From: DSVZ01 sp037439785
GTDB taxonomy: Bacteria > Verrucomicrobiota > Verrucomicrobiia > Limisphaerales > J093
Direction: 5' to 3'
Assembly: GCA_037439785.1 (NCBI GenBank)
Contig: JBBIVJ010000019.1
Coordinates: 20,058 to 84,057, forward strand
DNA: 64,000 bases
The position numbers and the translations under genes were made by a program. Positions 22,970-32,418 of this stretch are shown here, piece by piece (the first letter of the stretch is position 1; every line of letters starts with the position of its first letter). The notes beneath the pieces were generated by a model. The model was not told where the DNA came from. It ran no database searches and saw nothing but the letters and a program-made list of their open reading frames with translations.

Positions 22970-24976
22970 CTAGCCGTTGCGGGTCGGGGTCAGTTCTTCG
23001 TTGGTCAGGGCGTTGAAGACGCGGAATTGTTCGAGGTGCAGGGCGGGGTCGGCACGGAAACTGATTTTGCCGAAGTAGCGTTTTTCCAGCTCGATGATCA
23101 GTTGCTGGTCCTCATTTTGGAAACGTTCGAGGACCGCGGGGTGCACCAGAACCTGGAGCTGGAAGTCCGATTCGTCGCGAGGTCGGCTGCGGAGGATTTC
23201 GGCCAGTTTGCGCTGGATTTCCACGCTCATGGTGAGGGTGCTTTTGACCACGCCGCGGCTCTTGCAGTAGGGGCAGTCGTCATAGACGGACTCGTGCACG
23301 CTTTCGGTGTGGCGCTGGCGGGTCATTTCCATCAGGCCCAGGGGGGAGATGGGCAGGATGTGGGTGCGGGCGCGGTCGCGTTTGAGCAGCTCGCGCATGC
23401 GCTGATACACCAACTGGCGGTCCCGGCCGGACTTCATGTCAATAAAGTCCAGGACGATGAGGCCGCCCATGTTGCGCAGGCGCAGTTGCCGGCAGATTTC
23501 CTCGCAGGCCTCGAGGTTGACCTTGGTGATGGTGGACTCGGCGTCCTTGGCGCTTTTGTGACGGCCGGTGTTGACGTCAATGGCGACCATGGCCTCGGTC
23601 TCGTCCACGACGATGTAGCCGCCGCTCTTGAGGGGGACCCGGCGGGAGAAGGCGTTCTGGAGCTGGCGGCTGATGCTGAAGCGGTCGAAGATGGGTTGGG
23701 ATTCGTTGTAGAACTTTACCTTGCTGGCAGAGCGGCGGGAGATTTTCCCGATCATTGCCCGGATGCGCTCGTAGCTGGGGTGGTGGTCCACAACAATGCG
23801 TTCGACATCGTCGGTGAGGAAGTCCCGGACGGTGCGTTCGATGAGGTCGGGCTCGCGGAAGACGCAGCAGGGGGCGGGCTGGGCGTTGATCTTGTCCTGG
23901 ACGGCCTTCCATTCTTCGAGCAACAGGGCCAGGTCGCGCACGAAGTAGCGGGCCTGCTGGCCTTCGCCGGCGGTACGGATGATCACGCCCATGCCCTCGG
24001 GGAGGGTGAGCTTGCGGACGATCTGCTTGAGCCGCTGGCGTTCCCGGGGGGTCTCGATCTTGCGGGAGACGCCGCACTGGTCGGAGTTGGGCAGGAGCAC
24101 CAGGAAGCGGCCGGGCAGGGCGAGGTTGGTGGTCACCCGCGGCCCCTTGGTGCCGATGGGCCCCTTGCTGACCTGGACCACGATGTCGGTCCCCGGGGGG
24201 TAGAGCCGGGGGATGTCCTTCTGGGTGATCTTGGGTTTTTCGCGGCGGCCGCGGTCCTCGCGCTCGACCAGCTCGACATTGCTGTCGAAGCTGGCCGGGA
24301 CGATGTCCCAGTAGTGGAGGAAGGCGTTTTTCTCGTAGCCGATGTCCACGAACGCGGCCTTGAGGCTGTCTTCGAGGTTGCGGACGCGGCCCTTGAAGAT
24401 GCTGCCGGCCAGGCGTTCCTCGCCGGTGCGTTCGATGGTGAACTCCTCCAGCCGGCCCTCTTCGAGCAGTGCGACGCGGGTTTCCAGGGACTCGGCGTTG
24501 ATGATGATTTCCTTGCGGGGCCCGGCCCTGGGGGTGACCAGCTTGGTGACGCGCTGGATCACGCGCTGGGCAGCGGCCTTGAGCGTGTCCATTAGGCCGG
24601 TGGGGGCGGAGGCGGCGGGCGGGGCTTCGAGGGCGGTCCCGGCGTCAGCTTCGGCCCCGGTTTCGGCCCCGGCCGGTGTTTCGGGATGGGGCGCGCGAAA
24701 TTCGCGCTTCTCGATGTCGTCGGGCTGGGCCAGGAAGTCCGGGGTGTCTTCCGGGAGGCCGGCAGCACGGTTTTCGGCGCGGCGGATTTCGGCCTCGTGC
24801 CGGCGGCGGTCAAAAACCGCCTCCTCGCCGGCGGACTTGTCGGCGAGGGTCTCGGAGCGGGCCTCCGCGGCGCCGCGTTCGGGCTTGAAACTCTGGCTGC
24901 GGCCGGGGCGGAAGCGCTGGCCTCCGCGGCGGCGGTGGGAGAAAGAACGGTCGGTCGTGGGGTCAGGGGGTTGCAC
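22970..24976 (-). CDS. rng: Ribonuclease E/G family endoribonuclease
   Basis: This 668-residue enzyme belongs to the RNase E/G family, which cuts single-stranded RNA in rRNA maturation and mRNA decay. The first 150 residues are charged, low-complexity and probably disordered. The catalytic part follows: an S1-type RNA-binding segment (GSIFKGRVRNLEDSLKAAFVDIGYEKNAFLHYWD), a 5'-sensor/RNase H-like region, the DNase I-like domain with magnesium ligands Asp467 (VAIDVNTG) and Asp510/Asp513 (VLDFIDM), and the zinc-link CPYC at 568-571. There is no long RNase E scaffold tail, so RNase G is the better name. The GTG start overlaps the end of rodA by 14 bases, making it the last gene of the mre operon, where RNase G is often found. 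Confidence 0.93.
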   Translation of the reverse strand: MQPPDPTTDRSFSHRRRGGQRFRPGRSQSFKPERGAAEARSETLADKSAGEEAVFDRRRHEAEIRRAENRAAGLPEDTPDFLAQPDDIEKREFRAPHPETPAGAETGAEADAGTALEAPPAASAPTGLMDTLKAAAQRVIQRVTKLVTPRAGPRKEIIINAESLETRVALLEEGRLEEFTIERTGEERLAGSIFKGRVRNLEDSLKAAFVDIGYEKNAFLHYWDIVPASFDSNVELVEREDRGRREKPKITQKDIPRLYPPGTDIVVQVSKGPIGTKGPRVTTNLALPGRFLVLLPNSDQCGVSRKIETPRERQRLKQIVRKLTLPEGMGVIIRTAGEGQQARYFVRDLALLLEEWKAVQDKINAQPAPCCVFREPDLIERTVRDFLTDDVERIVVDHHPSYERIRAMIGKISRRSASKVKFYNESQPIFDRFSISRQLQNAFSRRVPLKSGGYIVVDETEAMVAIDVNTGRHKSAKDAESTITKVNLEACEEICRQLRLRNMGGLIVLDFIDMKSGRDRQLVYQRMRELLKRDRARTHILPISPLGLMEMTRQRHTESVHESVYDDCPYCKSRGVVKSTLTMSVEIQRKLAEILRSRPRDESDFQLQVLVHPAVLERFQNEDQQLIIELEKRYFGKISFRADPALHLEQFRVFNALTNEELTPTRNG

Positions 24977-26174
24977 GGTACAGTTGGATGTTTTGGAGCA
25001 GGCCGAGCGCGAGCAGCGAGCAGACCACCGAGGTGCCGCCGTAACTGAGCAGCGGCAGGGGTATGCCCGTGACGGGCATCAGCCGGATGTTCATGCCGAT
25101 GTTGATGAAGGCGTGGGTGAAGAACAGGGCCACCACACCCACGGCCAGCAGCCGGCCCAGTCGGTCCCGGGCCTGGCTGGCGATGCGGATCCCGCTGAAG
25201 AGGATCGCGGCGTAGAGCGCCAGCACCAGCACGCTGCCCACAAAGCCGCTTTCCTCCGCGATCACGGAAAAGATGAAGTCATTGTGGGCGACCGCGCGGG
25301 GCAGGTAGCCCAGGGCGTTCTGCGTGCCCTGGCGCCAGCCCTTGCCGGTGAGCCCGCCGGAGCCCACGGCAATGAGCGCTTGCTCGACGTTGTGCGCGGC
25401 GTCGCGGTACTGCTGCAACGCCCGCGCCCGTTCCGCCCCGGTGGCCCCGGGCGGAACAAAATCCTTGCCGAAATACACCATCAGCCGTCGCTTCTGGTAG
25501 GGCTCCAGTTGGAGCACCTGCCAGGAGGCGGGGGCCCAGAGCACGTCCACCACCAGCACGGCGGCCACCAGGGCCCCGGCACCGATCGTGCGCCAGAGGT
25601 AACGGGCAGGGGCGCCGGCCACGTACAGCATGGCCAGCCCCACCGGGAAGATCACCACCGCCGAGCCCAGGTCCGGCTCGAGGAGGATCAGGCTGAAGGG
25701 CAGTGCACACAGGCCGAGGACCTTCCCGAACGCCGCCGGTGTGGCCAGCTCCGGCCGCGGCCGGCTCAGGAAGCTGGCCAGCGCGAAAATCAGCGTCAGC
25801 TTGGCCAGCTCCGAGGGTTGAAACTGCAGCGGCCCCAGGTCAATCCACCGCCGCGCCCCCCAGCCCTGGGTGCTGCCGATGCCGGGGATCAACACCGCCA
25901 CCAGCAGGCCGATGGACCCCCAATAGGCGAGCATGGCCCAGCGGGAGAGCGCGCGGTAATCCCGCAGGCACACCAGCACCGCCAGGCCCAGGCCCAGGAG
26001 GTACCACAGGGCCTGGCGCACATGCCCCAGCCGGTACCAGGGCGGGGGATTCCACGGGTTCGGGCTCAGGGTGGCGCTGGCTACAAACAGGCCGCCCAGC
26101 ACCATCAGCCCCAGAGCGGCACCCCACAGGAGCGGCTCGAAGCGGCGCGGGTGGCGGATCGGCTCGGGCGTCAT
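24963..26174 (-). CDS. mrdB: Rod shape-determining SEDS glycosyltransferase RodA
   Basis: This 403-residue SEDS-family membrane protein has about ten membrane helices. It polymerises lipid II glycan strands for lateral wall growth as the partner of PBP2. Family marks are QPSELAKLTLIFALASFL, LLEPDLGSAVVIFPVGLAML with the catalytic Asp, AVAHNDFIFSVIAEESGFVGS, and the closing MNIRLMPVTGIPLPLLSYGGTS. The start overlaps the PBP2 stop as ATGA, so the pair is translationally coupled, in keeping with their 1:1 complex. Confidence 0.95.
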   Translation of the reverse strand: MTPEPIRHPRRFEPLLWGAALGLMVLGGLFVASATLSPNPWNPPPWYRLGHVRQALWYLLGLGLAVLVCLRDYRALSRWAMLAYWGSIGLLVAVLIPGIGSTQGWGARRWIDLGPLQFQPSELAKLTLIFALASFLSRPRPELATPAAFGKVLGLCALPFSLILLEPDLGSAVVIFPVGLAMLYVAGAPARYLWRTIGAGALVAAVLVVDVLWAPASWQVLQLEPYQKRRLMVYFGKDFVPPGATGAERARALQQYRDAAHNVEQALIAVGSGGLTGKGWRQGTQNALGYLPRAVAHNDFIFSVIAEESGFVGSVLVLALYAAILFSGIRIASQARDRLGRLLAVGVVALFFTHAFINIGMNIRLMPVTGIPLPLLSYGGTSVVCSLLALGLLQNIQLYRATP

Positions 26175-28234
26175 GGGGCGGGACGATGGTCGGCCAGGGC
26201 CGGGGCAGCGACCGGGGGCTCGCGTTGTTCCAGAAACTCGAAGACCTGCCGCACCACCGGGGCACAGGTCCCGCCGCCGGAGCGGCCGCTCTCCACCATG
26301 GCCACGACCGCGTAGCGGGGTTGGGCGTACGGGCCGAAGGCGGTGAACCAGGTGATGTAGTCCACGGTGCGGCCGTGTTCCTCGACCTCCGCGGTGCCGG
26401 TCTTGCCGGCGACCTGGAAGCGCTTGAGCCGGGGGGTGCGACGGTCGCGTTCGTGGAAGGCCGCAAAGCCGGTGCCTTCCGGATCGAGGGTGTCGGCCAG
26501 CATGGCTTCGCGCAGGGCCTGCAGGTGCTCGGCAGGTACCCCCAGGGTGCCGCGCACTCGCGGCGGGAAGGAGAGGCCGTGGTCGCCGGGCAGGGTTTCC
26601 GGCGGCTCGACGCGCTGGACCAGCCGGGGCCAGAAGACCTGGCCGTCGTTGGCGATGGCGGCGGTGAGCACGGCCATTTGCAGCGGGGTCACGGTGATTT
26701 CCTGACCGATGCAGGCGTTGGCCAGGTTGCCCTCGCTCCACTGCCAGCGCACTTCGCGGGGGTAGGGGAAGAAGCCGCGGACCTCCTGGCGCAGGGGCAG
26801 GCCGATCCGCTCCCCCAGGAAGAAGCGCTTGCCCATGCCCAGCAACCGCTCCCGCCCCGCCTCCAGGCCGTGGTGGATGAAGTAGGCGTTGCTGGAGCGC
26901 AGCAGGGCGCGGCGGAAGTCGTACTCGCCCGGCGGGGCGGTGTCGCGGATTTTGCGGCGGCCCACGAAGATGGCTCCGCGGGCGGGATTGGCCGGGTCGG
27001 GCTGGACGGTGAAGAGGGCCCCGGGGTCCAGGCCGGCCTCCAGACAGGCCAGGCCGGTGACCAGTTTGAAGATCGAGCCGGGGGGATAGGCGCCCTGGGT
27101 GGCGCGGTTGAGCATGGGGCGGAGGCGGGGGTGGTTGAGCCGTTCGCGCCAGTCGCTCTCGGCGATGCCGCCGAGGAACTCGTTCGGGTCATAGGCCGGG
27201 GCGGACACCAGGGCGAGGATGTCGCCGTTGGTGACGTCCAGCACCACCACCGCGCCGCGCACGTCAGGGCCCAGGGATTGCAGCGCCTGCCAGGCGGCCT
27301 GCTGGAGGTCCAGGTCCAGGGTGAGCACCACGTTGTGACCGGCCTCGGCCGGTTCCCAGAGCGTTTCCTCTTCCCGGTAACTGAGGCTGTCCACCACCAC
27401 GTGGCGGAGGCCGGGCCGGCCGGCCAGCAGGGTGTTGTAGCCGGCTTCGATGCCCAGGGCACCCTCGTAGGTGGGGAGGCTGTAGTGGAAAAACTCGGTG
27501 TCGCTGCCGGTGGCCTGGTCATCGCGGGAGAGGTAACCGAGCACGTGGGCCGCGCGCGACCCGTGCGGATAGTGGCGCAGGGGGCGGACTTCCAGGGCCA
27601 CGCCCGGCAGGGTGGGGGCTTGTTCGAGGAAGCGGGCCCCCTGGAGCGGCGAAAGGTTTTCCAGCAACGTCAGCGGCCGGTACGGCCAGAGGTGATAATG
27701 GCGCCGCAGGCGTTCCTCAGTGAGGGTCATGGGGCTGCCCAGCACCTCGCCCAACCGGGCCAGCAGGTTGCTGATCACGTGGTAGCGTGTGGCCAGGTTC
27801 AGGGACTGGATGTCCGCGCGACTGAGGCGAACCCGGGGCGGGCGCGTGGTGGAGGTGGGCAGGAGGCGGGTCCAGAAACCGTCGCCGGCAGCGGTGGGCG
27901 GGTTGGTGCGGAGCTTTTCGGCGATGAACTCCGCGCGCAGGTGCCAGTACGTTTCCCGGAAGCGCGGGCGCAGTTCCTCGATGTAGAGGTTGAGCTGGTA
28001 GGCGGGGCGATTTTCGGCCAGCACACGGCCGGCACGGTCGAAGATTTTGCCGCGCACCGCCGGCTCACGGATGACGCGGTAGGTTTGTTGGCGGACCTTG
28101 GCCTGGTAATGCCGGGCACGCACCACCTGCACGTACCACAGGCCGGCCAGCAGGACCGCCAGTCCCAGGGCAAGGCCCGCCGTCAGCACACGCAGGCGCG
28201 GGTCGCGGGGTCGGAGGGGGTCCACCTGGAGCAT
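26171..28234 (-). CDS. mrdA: Penicillin-binding protein 2 (elongasome transpeptidase)
   Basis: This 687-residue class B PBP crosslinks peptidoglycan in the elongasome. One membrane anchor lies at residues 15-38, followed by the pedestal/dimerisation domain with RGKIFDRAGRVLAENRPAY. In the transpeptidase domain the nucleophile is Ser387 with Lys390 in GAYPPGSIFKLVTG; SSN occurs in RSSNAYFIHHG and KTG in VAGKTGTAEV, so all three motifs are intact. About 40 residues around position 110-140 look like an insertion rich in Thr, Arg and Pro. It lies 3 bases after mreD and is coupled to rodA. Confidence 0.95.
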   Translation of the reverse strand: MLQVDPLRPRDPRLRVLTAGLALGLAVLLAGLWYVQVVRARHYQAKVRQQTYRVIREPAVRGKIFDRAGRVLAENRPAYQLNLYIEELRPRFRETYWHLRAEFIAEKLRTNPPTAAGDGFWTRLLPTSTTRPPRVRLSRADIQSLNLATRYHVISNLLARLGEVLGSPMTLTEERLRRHYHLWPYRPLTLLENLSPLQGARFLEQAPTLPGVALEVRPLRHYPHGSRAAHVLGYLSRDDQATGSDTEFFHYSLPTYEGALGIEAGYNTLLAGRPGLRHVVVDSLSYREEETLWEPAEAGHNVVLTLDLDLQQAAWQALQSLGPDVRGAVVVLDVTNGDILALVSAPAYDPNEFLGGIAESDWRERLNHPRLRPMLNRATQGAYPPGSIFKLVTGLACLEAGLDPGALFTVQPDPANPARGAIFVGRRKIRDTAPPGEYDFRRALLRSSNAYFIHHGLEAGRERLLGMGKRFFLGERIGLPLRQEVRGFFPYPREVRWQWSEGNLANACIGQEITVTPLQMAVLTAAIANDGQVFWPRLVQRVEPPETLPGDHGLSFPPRVRGTLGVPAEHLQALREAMLADTLDPEGTGFAAFHERDRRTPRLKRFQVAGKTGTAEVEEHGRTVDYITWFTAFGPYAQPRYAVVAMVESGRSGGGTCAPVVRQVFEFLEQREPPVAAPALADHRPAP

Positions 28235-28237
28235 GGC

Positions 28238-28789
28238 TCAGGAGCGGCCGCGTTTGATTTCCCGGTCGGGGCGGTAGGCGCCGGTGGTCAGCGGCGGATG
28301 GACAAACCAGCGTTCCAGCCGGTCGAGCAGGCGGAAGAGCACGGGGGTGCAGACTCCGGCCACGACGGTGCCGGCCAGCACCTGCCAGAGGGTGTGGCGG
28401 CCGAGGTCGGGTTCCGCGCCGGAGGAAAGCACCAGGATCAGGGTGAACAGCGGCACTAGCAGGCCGGCCAGCGCCCCCAGGAGCAGACGGGCGTAGTCCT
28501 GCTCCTGCACCAGCGTTTCGCGGCGCGCCCAGATGAGCCAGCCGGTCAGGTACAGGGGCAGCGGGCTGGTGCCGAGGGGATTGGCCGAGAGGGCATCGAG
28601 GGCCACCCCACCCGCCAGGGCCAGGAGCGTGAGCGCCAGCAGGTCCAGGCGCAGCGCCGCGTACACCACCAGCGGGGGCAACAGGCTCAAGGGGGTTCCC
28701 AGCCAGAGCCGCGGCGCCTGCCAGGCGGCTTGGAGGAACACCGCCAGGTAGGCCAGCAACAAGACCAGGGTCAGTCGGGTCCGGTTCAT
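28238..28789 (-). CDS. mreD: Rod shape-determining protein MreD
   Basis: This 183-residue protein has five or six membrane helices, typical of MreD, the small membrane subunit that bridges MreC to the cytoplasmic elongasome. Sequence conservation in MreD is low; the call rests on size, topology (LTLVLLLAYLAVFLQAAW at the start and a cationic end) and its place between mreC and PBP2. Its ATG overlaps the mreC stop as ATGA. Confidence 0.88.
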   Translation of the reverse strand: MNRTRLTLVLLLAYLAVFLQAAWQAPRLWLGTPLSLLPPLVVYAALRLDLLALTLLALAGGVALDALSANPLGTSPLPLYLTGWLIWARRETLVQEQDYARLLLGALAGLLVPLFTLILVLSSGAEPDLGRHTLWQVLAGTVVAGVCTPVLFRLLDRLERWFVHPPLTTGAYRPDREIKRGRS

Positions 28790-29592
28790 GGCAGGAGCAC
28801 CAGGACTTCGCGCAACCGGGCGGGGTCGGCGTGCAGTTGGACCCGTGCCTCGGCGTACAGGCCATAGCCCACACTGCGAGTGTCCACCACCGTGCCCACC
28901 GGTAGGCCGGGAGGGAAGACGCCGCCCAGGCCGCTGGTGAGGACGGTGTGGCCGGGTCGGACCGCCAGCAGGCGCGGCAGGTGGGTGAGGTCCACCAGGC
29001 GATGGTCCAGCACGCCCGCCGAGCGGGTGCTCAGCACGCCGGTGTCGCCGGTTTCACGCACAATCACCGCCACCCGGCAGCGGGGATCGCCCACAAGGAT
29101 GACCTCGGCCGTGGTCTCGGCCACGTGGTCCACGCGCCCGACCAGGCCCTCGGGGACCAGGACCGGCAGGCCACTGCGCAGGCCGTCGCGGGCACCGGCA
29201 TCCAGGGTCAGGGACTGCCACCAACTGGCGGGGTCGCGGGCCAGGACGCGGCAGACGCGGGTTTTCCACGGCCCCGGGGGGTGCCAGTCGAGCAGGTGGC
29301 GGAGGCGGCGGTTTTCCTCGAGGGCTTCGCGGGCGCGGACCAGTTCCAGTTGCAACTGCTGGTGGTCGCGGCGGAGCGCCTCGAGCTGGCGGTGGAGTTC
29401 ATCGCGTGGGGCGAGGGCGCGGGAGGCCTCCCCGGCCAGGTGCTGGGCGGAGCCCACCAGGCCGAAGAGGGGCAGGAACAGGACGCCGACCGCGACCTTG
29501 ACGCGAGCGGCCCACTGGTCCGGCAGGTTTAGCAGGACCAGCGTCACCAGCGCCACGGCGCCCCAGGCGAGCCATTGCGGTCGTTTCAACAT
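28786..29592 (-). CDS. mreC: Rod shape-determining protein MreC
   Basis: This 268-residue protein has one N-terminal membrane helix (residues 8-24), a coiled coil at about residues 55-105, and two periplasmic beta barrels. Conserved MreC wording includes RVLARDPASWWQSLTLDAGARDGLRSGLPVL followed by GLVGRVDHV and VILVGDPRCRVAVIVRETGDTGVL. MreC links MreB to PBP2 and activates it. It follows mreB after 52 bases. Confidence 0.93.
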   Translation of the reverse strand: MLKRPQWLAWGAVALVTLVLLNLPDQWAARVKVAVGVLFLPLFGLVGSAQHLAGEASRALAPRDELHRQLEALRRDHQQLQLELVRAREALEENRRLRHLLDWHPPGPWKTRVCRVLARDPASWWQSLTLDAGARDGLRSGLPVLVPEGLVGRVDHVAETTAEVILVGDPRCRVAVIVRETGDTGVLSTRSAGVLDHRLVDLTHLPRLLAVRPGHTVLTSGLGGVFPPGLPVGTVVDTRSVGYGLYAEARVQLHADPARLREVLVLLP

Positions 29593-29644
29593 TCGCGTTC
29601 CCGTTGCCGGGCAGACGGGGCGAACGGGCCGGCGGGCGGCCGGC

Positions 29645-30670
29645 TCAACTGGCGGAAGAGGCGACGCGCTTGAGGAATTGCAGCTCGTTGAGCACCCGGC
29701 CGGTTCCCTCGGCCACGGCGGTCAGGGGATCATCCGCGATGTGGACGGGCAGGTAGGTCTCCTCGGCCACCAGGCGGTCAATGCCCCGGAGCAGGGCCCC
29801 GCCGCCGGCCAGGACAATGCCCCGGTCCACCAGGTCGGCGGCCAGTTCGGGCGGGCAGCGTTCCAGGGTGATGCGGATGGCTTCCAGGATGCTCGAAAGC
29901 GGTTCCTTGAGGGCTTCGCGGATTTCCTCGGAGCGGACGGTGATGGTCTTGGGCAGGCCGGTGCTGAGGTCACGGCCCTTGACGTCCATCGTCAGTTCCT
30001 GCTCCAGGGGGTAGGCGGAGCCGATGCGAATCTTGATCTCTTCCGCGGTTCGTTCGCCAATCATCAGGTTGTGCGCGCGTTTCATGTGGGCGACGATGGT
30101 CTCGTCGAACTCGTCGCCCCCCACGCGCAGGCTGCGGCTGAACACGATGCCGGCCAGGGAAATGATGGCCATCTCGCACGTGCCGCCGCCGATATCCACA
30201 ATCATGTTGCCAGCCGGTTCATGCACGGGCAGACCCACGCCAATGGCGGAGGCCATCGGTTGTTCGATCAGGTACACCTCGCGCGCGCCGGCGTGGGTCA
30301 CGGAATCCTTCACGGCCCGGCGCTCGACCTCGGTGATGCCGGAGGGGACCGCCACCACCACCCGCGGGGCAATCAGCTTCCGGTGATGCACCCGCTGAAT
30401 GAAATGGCGGAGCATGGCGCCGGTCACGTCGAAATCTGCAATCACCCCGTCCTTCATGGGGCGGATGGCAATGATGTTGCCCGGGGTGCGGCCCAGCATG
30501 CGTTTGGCTTCCTCGCCGACGGCCAGGACCAGGCTGGTCCCGGCCTGGATGGCCACCACGGAGGGCTCCCGCAGAACAATGCCCCGGTCCTTGACGTATA
30601 CCAAGGAGTTGGCCGTGCCCAAATCTATTCCAATATCATTGGAAAACAGGCTCTTAAGTTGCTCGAACAT
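29645..30670 (-). CDS. mreB: Actin-like cytoskeletal protein MreB
   Basis: This 341-residue bacterial actin forms membrane-bound filaments that steer lateral wall synthesis. Nucleotide-binding blocks are clear: phosphate-1 IGIDLGTANSLVYVKDRGIVL, phosphate-2 MIVDIGGGTCEMAIISL and the adenosine motif GIVLAGGGALLRGID. The amphipathic start MFEQLKSLFSNDIG is the usual membrane-contact segment. ATG at 30670 is the family start. It heads the mreB-mreC-mreD-mrdA-mrdB-rng operon, so a rod or elongated cell shape is expected. Confidence 0.97.
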   Translation of the reverse strand: MFEQLKSLFSNDIGIDLGTANSLVYVKDRGIVLREPSVVAIQAGTSLVLAVGEEAKRMLGRTPGNIIAIRPMKDGVIADFDVTGAMLRHFIQRVHHRKLIAPRVVVAVPSGITEVERRAVKDSVTHAGAREVYLIEQPMASAIGVGLPVHEPAGNMIVDIGGGTCEMAIISLAGIVFSRSLRVGGDEFDETIVAHMKRAHNLMIGERTAEEIKIRIGSAYPLEQELTMDVKGRDLSTGLPKTITVRSEEIREALKEPLSSILEAIRITLERCPPELAADLVDRGIVLAGGGALLRGIDRLVAEETYLPVHIADDPLTAVAEGTGRVLNELQFLKRVASSAS

Positions 30671-30693
30671 GCATTGCGCCTGGCAACGTGCCA

Positions 30694-30723
30694 ACCCTAA
30701 GAATCCCTTCACCGCACGGTCAA
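30694..30723 (-). promoter_or_regulatory. Candidate promoter of the mre operon
   Basis: On the minus strand TTGACC (30718-30723) is followed after 18 bases by TAGGGT (30694-30699). The predicted 5' leader to mreB is about 16 bases. The -35 matches five of six consensus bases. Confidence 0.45.
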
Positions 30724-30792
30724 GGAGATTCCCCCGGATCGTCCCCGCTAACCCGCGCGCCGGCCGGGGTTTTCGCTCCCCGCTCCCTGTGG

Positions 30793-30798
30793 TAGGCT
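30793..30798 (+). promoter_or_regulatory. Candidate -10 box of the M50 protease gene
   Basis: TAGGCT ends 10 bases before the ATG at 30809. A weak -35 position (TTTTCG, 30770-30775) is 17 bases upstream. It repeats the TAGGCT box seen before lpxI and the WecG-type gene. Confidence 0.35.
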
Positions 30799-30808
30799 GC
30801 GCGTCACG

Positions 30809-31978
30809 ATGATGAAATGGTCCTGGCCCGTGGGGCGGGTGGCCGGCATAGACCTGCGGGTCCATGCCACGTTTCTGATCCTGCTGGCCTACGCGGCCCA
30901 CCGCGCCTACCTGCCGCGCCAGGCGTGGCTGGACGCCGCGGGGGCCGTGCTGTTCATCGTGTTGTTCTTCGGGGTGGTGGTGCTGCACGAGCTGGGGCAT
31001 TGCCTGACCGCCCGGGGCTACGGCATTGCCACCTTTGACATCACCCTGCTGCCCATTGGGGGAGTGGCGCGGCTGGAACGGTTGCCCGATCATCCCCGCC
31101 AGGAGATGGTGATCGCCCTGGCCGGACCGGCGGTGAACGTGGTGATTGGTCTGGCCTTGTACGCCGTCCTGCGTGCCCCGCACCCCGGCCAATGGATCGG
31201 CGGCGTGCGCCTGGTGGGCGGAGACCTGCTGGTGAACCTGTTTTACGCCAATGCCCTCATGGCCGCGTTCAATCTACTGCCGGCCTTTCCCATGGATGGC
31301 GGCCGGGTCTTGCGCGCGCTGCTGGCCTGGAAGGGGGATTACGCCCGCGCCACCGAGCGGGCGGCCACGTTCGGGCAGGCTTTGGCCTGGGCCTGCGGTT
31401 CGATCGCCCTGTTCAAACAGAACTGGTGGCTGTTGTTCATCGCCGTCTTTGTTTTCCTCGGTGCCGAGGCCGAAGCCGACTTTGTCCGCACCCGCGCCCT
31501 GCTGGCGCCGGGTCGGGTGGGCGACCTGATGATCCGCGAGTTCCGGTTTCTCGGGCCCGATGACCCCCTGAGCCGGGCCGCCGCGTGGGCGGTGGGCGGG
31601 TTCCAGCAGGATTTCCCGGTGGTGAACCAGGGCCAGGTGGTGGGGGTCCTGACCCGGCGACGCCTCGTGGCGGGGCTGGCCGCGGGGCAAACGCACGCCC
31701 CTGTCCGCGAGCATCTCGAACGGGATTACCGGACCGCCTACGCTTGGGAATCCACGGCGGAGGCCTTCCAGCGAATGCAGGAATGCGAGTGCCCGCTCCT
31801 GCCCGTGCTCGAGGGCGGGCGCCTGGTGGGGCTGCTCACCGCCGAGCAACTGGGCGAGGCCGCCTTGCTCCGCCAGTTTTTCCGTGCCGGTCAGCCCGGC
31901 CCGGCCTCGGGGGCCGGTCCAGCGACGTCTCCCGCCGTTTGCAGTCCGCACCCGCCGACGCCATCCTCCCGGTCATGA
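30809..31978 (+). CDS. Site-2-type zinc metalloprotease (M50) with CBS domains
   Basis: This 389-residue intramembrane protease is of the SpoIVFB-like M50 subgroup. The zinc motif HELGH is at residues 60-64 in the second membrane helix, and the third ligand is Asp163 in NLLPAFPMDGGR. Five or six membrane helices occupy residues 1-215, followed by a pair of CBS domains at about residues 225-345, which in other proteins bind adenine nucleotides and could tune activity to energy state. The last 40 residues are Pro/Ser-rich and probably disordered. An alternative ATG lies 3 bases downstream. Its TGA overlaps the start of the CoA-binding protein gene (ATGA). No anti-sigma or sigma factor adjoins it, so the substrate is unknown. 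Confidence 0.9.
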   Translation: MMKWSWPVGRVAGIDLRVHATFLILLAYAAHRAYLPRQAWLDAAGAVLFIVLFFGVVVLHELGHCLTARGYGIATFDITLLPIGGVARLERLPDHPRQEMVIALAGPAVNVVIGLALYAVLRAPHPGQWIGGVRLVGGDLLVNLFYANALMAAFNLLPAFPMDGGRVLRALLAWKGDYARATERAATFGQALAWACGSIALFKQNWWLLFIAVFVFLGAEAEADFVRTRALLAPGRVGDLMIREFRFLGPDDPLSRAAAWAVGGFQQDFPVVNQGQVVGVLTRRRLVAGLAAGQTHAPVREHLERDYRTAYAWESTAEAFQRMQECECPLLPVLEGGRLVGLLTAEQLGEAALLRQFFRAGQPGPASGAGPATSPAVCSPHPPTPSSRS

Positions 31979-32418
31979 GCGAATCCGCATGCGAGTTCCC
32001 TCGCCAGAACGCCACCCCCGAGGAGGTGCGCCAGATCCTGGCCACCGCCCGCACCATGGCCATCGTGGGCCTGTCCGACAAACCGGAGCGCGACAGCCAT
32101 CGCGTGGCGGCCTACCTGCAGCGGGCCGGTTACCGCATTTTCCCGGTCAACCCCAACCTCGACTCCGTCCTGGGAGAAAAAGCCTACCCCAGCCTCCGCG
32201 CCCTGCCGGAACGCGTGGACGTGGTGGACATCTTCCGCCGGCCCGATGCCGTGCCGGAGATTGTCGAGGACGCCATCGCCACCGGCGCCCGTGTGATCTG
32301 GATGCAGGACGGCATCGTCCACAACGCGGCGGCGGAGCGCGCGCGCCAGGCCGGGCTGGCGGTGGTGATGAACAAGTGCCTCATGCGCGAACACCGCGCC
32401 TGGAAGGCCGCGGGCTGA
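31975..32418 (+). CDS. CoA-binding protein, YccU type
   Basis: This 147-residue protein of the CoA_binding_2 family has a single Rossmann-like domain. The binding loop is TMAIVGLSDKPERDSHRVAAYLQRAGYRIFPVNP, followed by DVVDIFRRPDAVPEIVEDAI and a conserved Cys in VVMNKCLMREH near the end. Members bind CoA but have no established enzymatic role. It is translationally coupled to the M50 protease gene, an arrangement I cannot explain from known biology. Confidence 0.88.
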   Translation: MSESACEFPRQNATPEEVRQILATARTMAIVGLSDKPERDSHRVAAYLQRAGYRIFPVNPNLDSVLGEKAYPSLRALPERVDVVDIFRRPDAVPEIVEDAIATGARVIWMQDGIVHNAAAERARQAGLAVVMNKCLMREHRAWKAAG

